64,000 bases of DNA, from assembly GCA_035635855.1 (NCBI GenBank), contig DASQAF010000015.1, positions 1 through 64,000 of the forward strand, read 5' to 3'. Of the stretch, positions 60,990-64,000 are shown one piece after another. Below the pieces are notes generated by a model. That model saw nothing but the letters and a program-made list of their open reading frames with translations. It had not been told where the DNA came from and did not search any database. The position numbers and the translations under genes were made by a program. The number at the start of each line of letters is the position of its first letter. The stretch's first letter is position 1. This DNA comes from UBA11740 sp035635855 (GTDB lineage: Bacteria; Acidobacteriota; Blastocatellia; Pyrinomonadales; Pyrinomonadaceae).

Positions 60990-62819
60990 TCAGGCGCCAT
61001 CTCTTCTACGCCCACCTAGTTTGAGTACGCGGCCAAGCACCGCATTGAGTTCCGGAACTCTGAGCACAGCCGTGACTGCAAAATAAATTAGTCCGTAAGG
61101 AAGCAAAACCAGACCCGCTACGATCGCGGGATGGTAAGCGCCAATGTAGAGCTCAATAGCCCACCCCGCGCCGGCCCCGGCGGCAGCGGCCAGCCAAAGC
61201 TTGACTACATAAGTAAGCGGGAGTCCGGTCCGGCCAATGCGCTTGTTCAAGGTCCGCCTGAGCAAAGCAAACTCGATCCAGCCTGCGATGCCCGCTGAGG
61301 CGGTCAGCCCCGCAACACCCCACTTTGGATCAAGACCAATCGCCGGTGGCAAAGGAATCGCGAATAGATACCCAAGGACAGTTGTCAGTGTCACTCTGAT
61401 AATCGCGTAGCGGAGCGGAGTGCGCGTGTCATGCAACGCATAGTAGGTTGATGCGTAAAGGCGTCCGAGCGTCGAAGCCAGCAAACCGATAGTTGAACCG
61501 GCCAGGATCCCCCACACGTATCTGGAGTCCGCATGTTTGAACTGCCCGGTTTGATAAAGAGCCGCGGTCATCACATCACCCAGGGCCAGCATCGCCATTG
61601 CGGAAGGTACGATGAAAAACGCGATGCGTCGTAATCCACCATCCAGCCGCCGGCGCAATTGGTCGGCGATCTCGTCGCTGGTGCCCAGGGCGCTGGACAT
61701 GGCGGGAAGTTCGGCGGCCGAAACGGACATGCCGAACAAACTTACCGGCAGCGTGTAGAGACTCTGTGCGTAACCCAATGCTGAGACCGCGCCAATGTAG
61801 GGCACCAGGCTCGCGAGGCCGGCATCTATGAAAGCGCTGATTTGCACTACGCCGCGGCTCATGAACACCGGGAAGAAATTACGGAGCACCGTTCGAACGT
61901 TAGCGTTCGCAAAGTCGAATATCGGCCTCAGCCCCCGGACGAGCCAGAGCACAGTCGGAAGTTGGACGACAAACTGGAGGGCGCTACCGATAACTGAGCC
62001 CCACGCTGTAAGAATCGCCAGGCGAGCCTGAAACGCGCCCAGTTGCACCCCCTCGAGGTTGCCCGAATGACTACCAAACAGAATGAGGGACGCAATAATC
62101 GCGAGATTCCACACGACGGGCGCAGTATAAGAAAGCAGAAATTTTCGGTGGCTATTCAGGACTCCGAGGCACCACGCCGACATAACCAGCAGACCCGCTC
62201 CCGGGAAGAAAATCTGCACCAGGCGGATGGTCAGTTCGCGGCGCTCGCTAACAAATCCCCACGCAACGATGGTGACTATGTACGGCGTGCCGAGCACCCC
62301 AAGCAGCACGATAACCGCAGTCACGAGAGCCAGCACGGTAAGCACGGCGCTGGCTACGCGGTTGGCTTCTTTTTCGTCCTTTCTTGCCAGGAGATTCGCG
62401 TACACCGGAATGAAGGAAGCTGAAAGGGCTCCTTCACCGAACACGTTTTGCAGAAAGTTCGGAATTCTAAACGCCGCATTGAAGGCGTCAGCCGCGAGCG
62501 AAACCCCGAAATAATGACCAAAAACCCGCTGCCTGATCACCCCAATGATCCGGCTGATCAGAATACCGGCGCCAACCAAAAACGCCGACTTGCCGGTGCT
62601 CTCTCGCTCACCTCGTTCAACTGACGGAGGACGCTGAAACTGCCCCGTTGCTTCACCAACTACCGCGACAGTTTCGCCTGCGATTTCCGCCGCGTTGCGA
62701 CGAAGATTTAGTCCTTCGCGAGTATTATCGGCATCGGGAGGAATGGATTCGGAGCTGCCCCCTTGAGAATCGGACCCTGGGGCCTGAGACTTGGAATCTG
62801 GGTCCTGCTCGTCGTTCAT
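60990..62819 (-). CDS. murJ: Lipid II flippase MurJ
   Basis: Moves lipid II across the inner membrane for peptidoglycan synthesis. It is 609 residues with an unusual N-terminal polar extension of about 75 residues (MNDEQDPDSKSQAPGSDSQG) before the first helix. The core opens AFLVGAGILISRIIGVIRQR and FGVSLAADAFNAAFRIPNFL, then FGEGALSASFIPVYANL, all MurJ hallmarks, with fourteen membrane helices. The C-terminal half is also typical. The extension is charged and probably disordered. It is convergent with the sigma-54 activator and downstream of the response regulator. Confidence 0.93.
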   Translation of the reverse strand: MNDEQDPDSKSQAPGSDSQGGSSESIPPDADNTREGLNLRRNAAEIAGETVAVVGEATGQFQRPPSVERGERESTGKSAFLVGAGILISRIIGVIRQRVFGHYFGVSLAADAFNAAFRIPNFLQNVFGEGALSASFIPVYANLLARKDEKEANRVASAVLTVLALVTAVIVLLGVLGTPYIVTIVAWGFVSERRELTIRLVQIFFPGAGLLVMSAWCLGVLNSHRKFLLSYTAPVVWNLAIIASLILFGSHSGNLEGVQLGAFQARLAILTAWGSVIGSALQFVVQLPTVLWLVRGLRPIFDFANANVRTVLRNFFPVFMSRGVVQISAFIDAGLASLVPYIGAVSALGYAQSLYTLPVSLFGMSVSAAELPAMSSALGTSDEIADQLRRRLDGGLRRIAFFIVPSAMAMLALGDVMTAALYQTGQFKHADSRYVWGILAGSTIGLLASTLGRLYASTYYALHDTRTPLRYAIIRVTLTTVLGYLFAIPLPPAIGLDPKWGVAGLTASAGIAGWIEFALLRRTLNKRIGRTGLPLTYVVKLWLAAAAGAGAGWAIELYIGAYHPAIVAGLVLLPYGLIYFAVTAVLRVPELNAVLGRVLKLGGRRRDGA

Positions 62820-62831
62820 TTCTTAGAGTTG

Positions 62832-62891
62832 GTTCAGAGTTCAACCTTTAGATTGCTGTGTTAGGCACAAGCTGAGGCTTGAACTCTGAAC
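62832..62891. repeat. GTTCAGAGTTCAA inverted repeat
   Basis: GTTCAGAGTTCAACC at 62832 is mirrored by GGCTTGAACTCTGAAC ending 62891. It lies in the 78-bp gap between murJ and the response-regulator gene, and shares the heptad-word character of the other A/T-rich repeats. Confidence 0.6.
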
Positions 62892-62897
62892 GACTGG

Positions 62898-64000
62898 CTA
62901 AAGGCTGTAGTCCTTAATCTTGGTTAAGAGCGTTTTGTAGCTGACCCCGAGGGCTTCAGCCGCTCGGGTCTTATTGCCGTCGTGCGCTGCCAGAGTCTCG
63001 GCGATCTTGCGGCGCTCGACAAGGTGCACCGCCCGTGCGGCCGCTTCACCCAGGGTTCCCGTCGTATCGAAGCCAAAGTCGGCCGGTCCGCGCGCGTCTT
63101 CCGGGCCGAGACCAAGATCACGCGGCTCGAGCATTATGTCATCCGCGAGGATGCACGCGCGTTCGATTGCGTTCTCAAGTTCGCGCACATTGCCAGGCCA
63201 GCGATGCGTGCGCAATGCGGCAATGCCGGCGTCGCTGATGGTCGCCTCGCGGCCACGCAACTCTTTTCCCAGTTGCGCAGCGAATTGGCGGGCCAGCATC
63301 ACCACGTCTTCCCCGCGATCGCGCAGCGGCGGAATCTCGATCGGAAACACTGCCAGTCGGAAGAAAAGATCGCCGCGAAAACCGCCGGTATCCACCGCTG
63401 CGCGCAAGTCCTTGTTGGTCGCTGCAACCACGCGCACGTCAACCGGGACGGGTCCGCGGCCACCGATGCGATCGACCGACTTTTCTTCGATTACGCGCAA
63501 GAGTTTCCCTTGCACGGCGAGCGGCAGCTCGCCGATTTCGTCAAGAAACACTGTACCGCCGGAGGCGAGTTCAAACTTCCCCAGGCGGCGGTCGCCGGCG
63601 CCGGTAAACGCCCCGCGCTCGTGGCCAAACAGCTCGTTTTCGATCAGCGTCTCAGGAATGGCTGCGCAATTAATGGCGACGAAAGGCTTGTCGCGGCGGT
63701 TCGAAAGATGATGCACAGCGCGGGCGAAAAGTTCTTTGCCCGTTCCTGACTCGCCCAGCAGCAGGACTGTGGCCTCGGTCTGGGCGACGCGCTGCGTCTC
63801 AGCGACCACGCGCTTGATTGCTTCAGATTCGCCAATGATGCGGGGAAAGCCGTAGCGCTTTGACCATTCTTCGCGCAACAGAATGTTTTCCGTGCGCAGC
63901 TGTAACTCTTCTAATGCGCGCTCAACCAGCAGCAGCAGGTGATTCGAATCCACCGGCTTCTGCAGAAAATCGTGCGCGCCGTCTTTCATCGCCTGCACCG
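62898..64000 (-). CDS. NtrC-type sigma-54 response regulator, N-terminus outside window
   Basis: The 3' part of the gene; the frame continues past the window edge. About 20 residues of the receiver domain's end are visible (VQAMKDGAHDFLQKPVDSNH, including the Lys of the output face). The AAA+ domain has Walker A LLGESGTGKELFARAVHH, GAFTGA in GHERGAFTGAGDR and the R-finger region RGDLFFRLAVFPIEIPPLRD. The Fis HTH is AHDGNKTRAAEALGVSYKTL. It should activate sigma-54 promoters when phosphorylated by a partner kinase that is not in the window. Confidence 0.9.
   Translation of the reverse strand, partial: VQAMKDGAHDFLQKPVDSNHLLLLVERALEELQLRTENILLREEWSKRYGFPRIIGESEAIKRVVAETQRVAQTEATVLLLGESGTGKELFARAVHHLSNRRDKPFVAINCAAIPETLIENELFGHERGAFTGAGDRRLGKFELASGGTVFLDEIGELPLAVQGKLLRVIEEKSVDRIGGRGPVPVDVRVVAATNKDLRAAVDTGGFRGDLFFRLAVFPIEIPPLRDRGEDVVMLARQFAAQLGKELRGREATISDAGIAALRTHRWPGNVRELENAIERACILADDIMLEPRDLGLGPEDARGPADFGFDTTGTLGEAAARAVHLVERRKIAETLAAHDGNKTRAAEALGVSYKTLLTKIKDYSL

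Overview
The window reads as an ordinary chromosomal segment of an Acidobacteriota bacterium, most likely from the Blastocatellia/Pyrinomonadales side. This is an inference from gene content. It rests on a VWFA-related protein of the acidobacterial type (37749-38828), an S8 protease ending in Leu-Ile-Ser-Asp-Gly-Thr repeats (54956-57496), several membrane proteins with a CPxC...FCxxDG N-terminal knuckle (24176-27447), a DUF6600/FecR protein, and many secreted TPR and Ig-like proteins. I see no tRNA, rRNA, CRISPR array, prophage, transposase or IS element. About 55 protein genes are called, two of them cut by the window edges.

Layout. 1-6.5 kb: glutamate dehydrogenase, then a plus-strand run of secreted TPR, coiled-coil and zinc-ribbon proteins. 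6.6-13.4 kb: a MacB/FtsX-type permease, a large secreted Ig-repeat protein, a secreted dual-specificity phosphatase and an unknown secreted protein; the last two share a near-identical terminator. 13.5-24 kb, minus strand: an ABC exporter, polyphosphate kinase, an ApaH-like phosphatase, a HAD hydrolase, a cyclic-nucleotide-binding DUF1003 membrane protein, a LolD-type ATPase, a class III nucleotide cyclase, a lone nuoI and a four-helix-bundle gene. 24-34.4 kb: four knuckle-bearing membrane proteins around ndk, then sucD and sucC, which lie 4.9 kb apart with an RNA-processing beta-CASP hydrolase, an M48 protease, a MauE-like protein and a DUF2442/DUF4160 pair between them. 34.5-42.2 kb: an OsmC, Tat-exported CAP and GH47 mannosidase operon, the VWFA protein, and the FecR/DUF6600 protein. 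42.3-54.5 kb: mostly housekeeping genes (GNAT, PAQR, class III aminotransferase, MOSC, tsaD, rsmD, recG, DUF1992, bacilliredoxin, tsaE, nnrDE). 54.9-64 kb: the S8 protease, a 1032-residue TPR/sigma-54 activator, murJ and the C-terminal part of an NtrC-type response regulator.

How genes may work together. tsaD, tsaE and rsmD serve tRNA/rRNA modification. sucC, sucD, ndk and gdhA belong to central metabolism. The cyclase and the cyclic-nucleotide-binding DUF1003 protein lie on one strand within 4 kb and could form a local cAMP circuit. The protease with its adjacent TPR/sigma-54 activator is the best candidate for an uncharacterised regulated secretion system.

The most distinctive feature of the DNA is its repeats. 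At least three families of GC-rich palindromes (called REP-A, REP-B and REP-C here) and a second class of A/T- or purine-biased inverted repeats built from degenerate words of about 7 nt fill most intergenic gaps. Several invade genes: REP-B lies in frame inside the GH47 and VWFA genes, and REP-A supplies the last residues and the stop codon of two unrelated proteins (MauE-like and aminotransferase). Other repeats reach the ends of tsaE, rsmD and the LolD-type ATPase gene.
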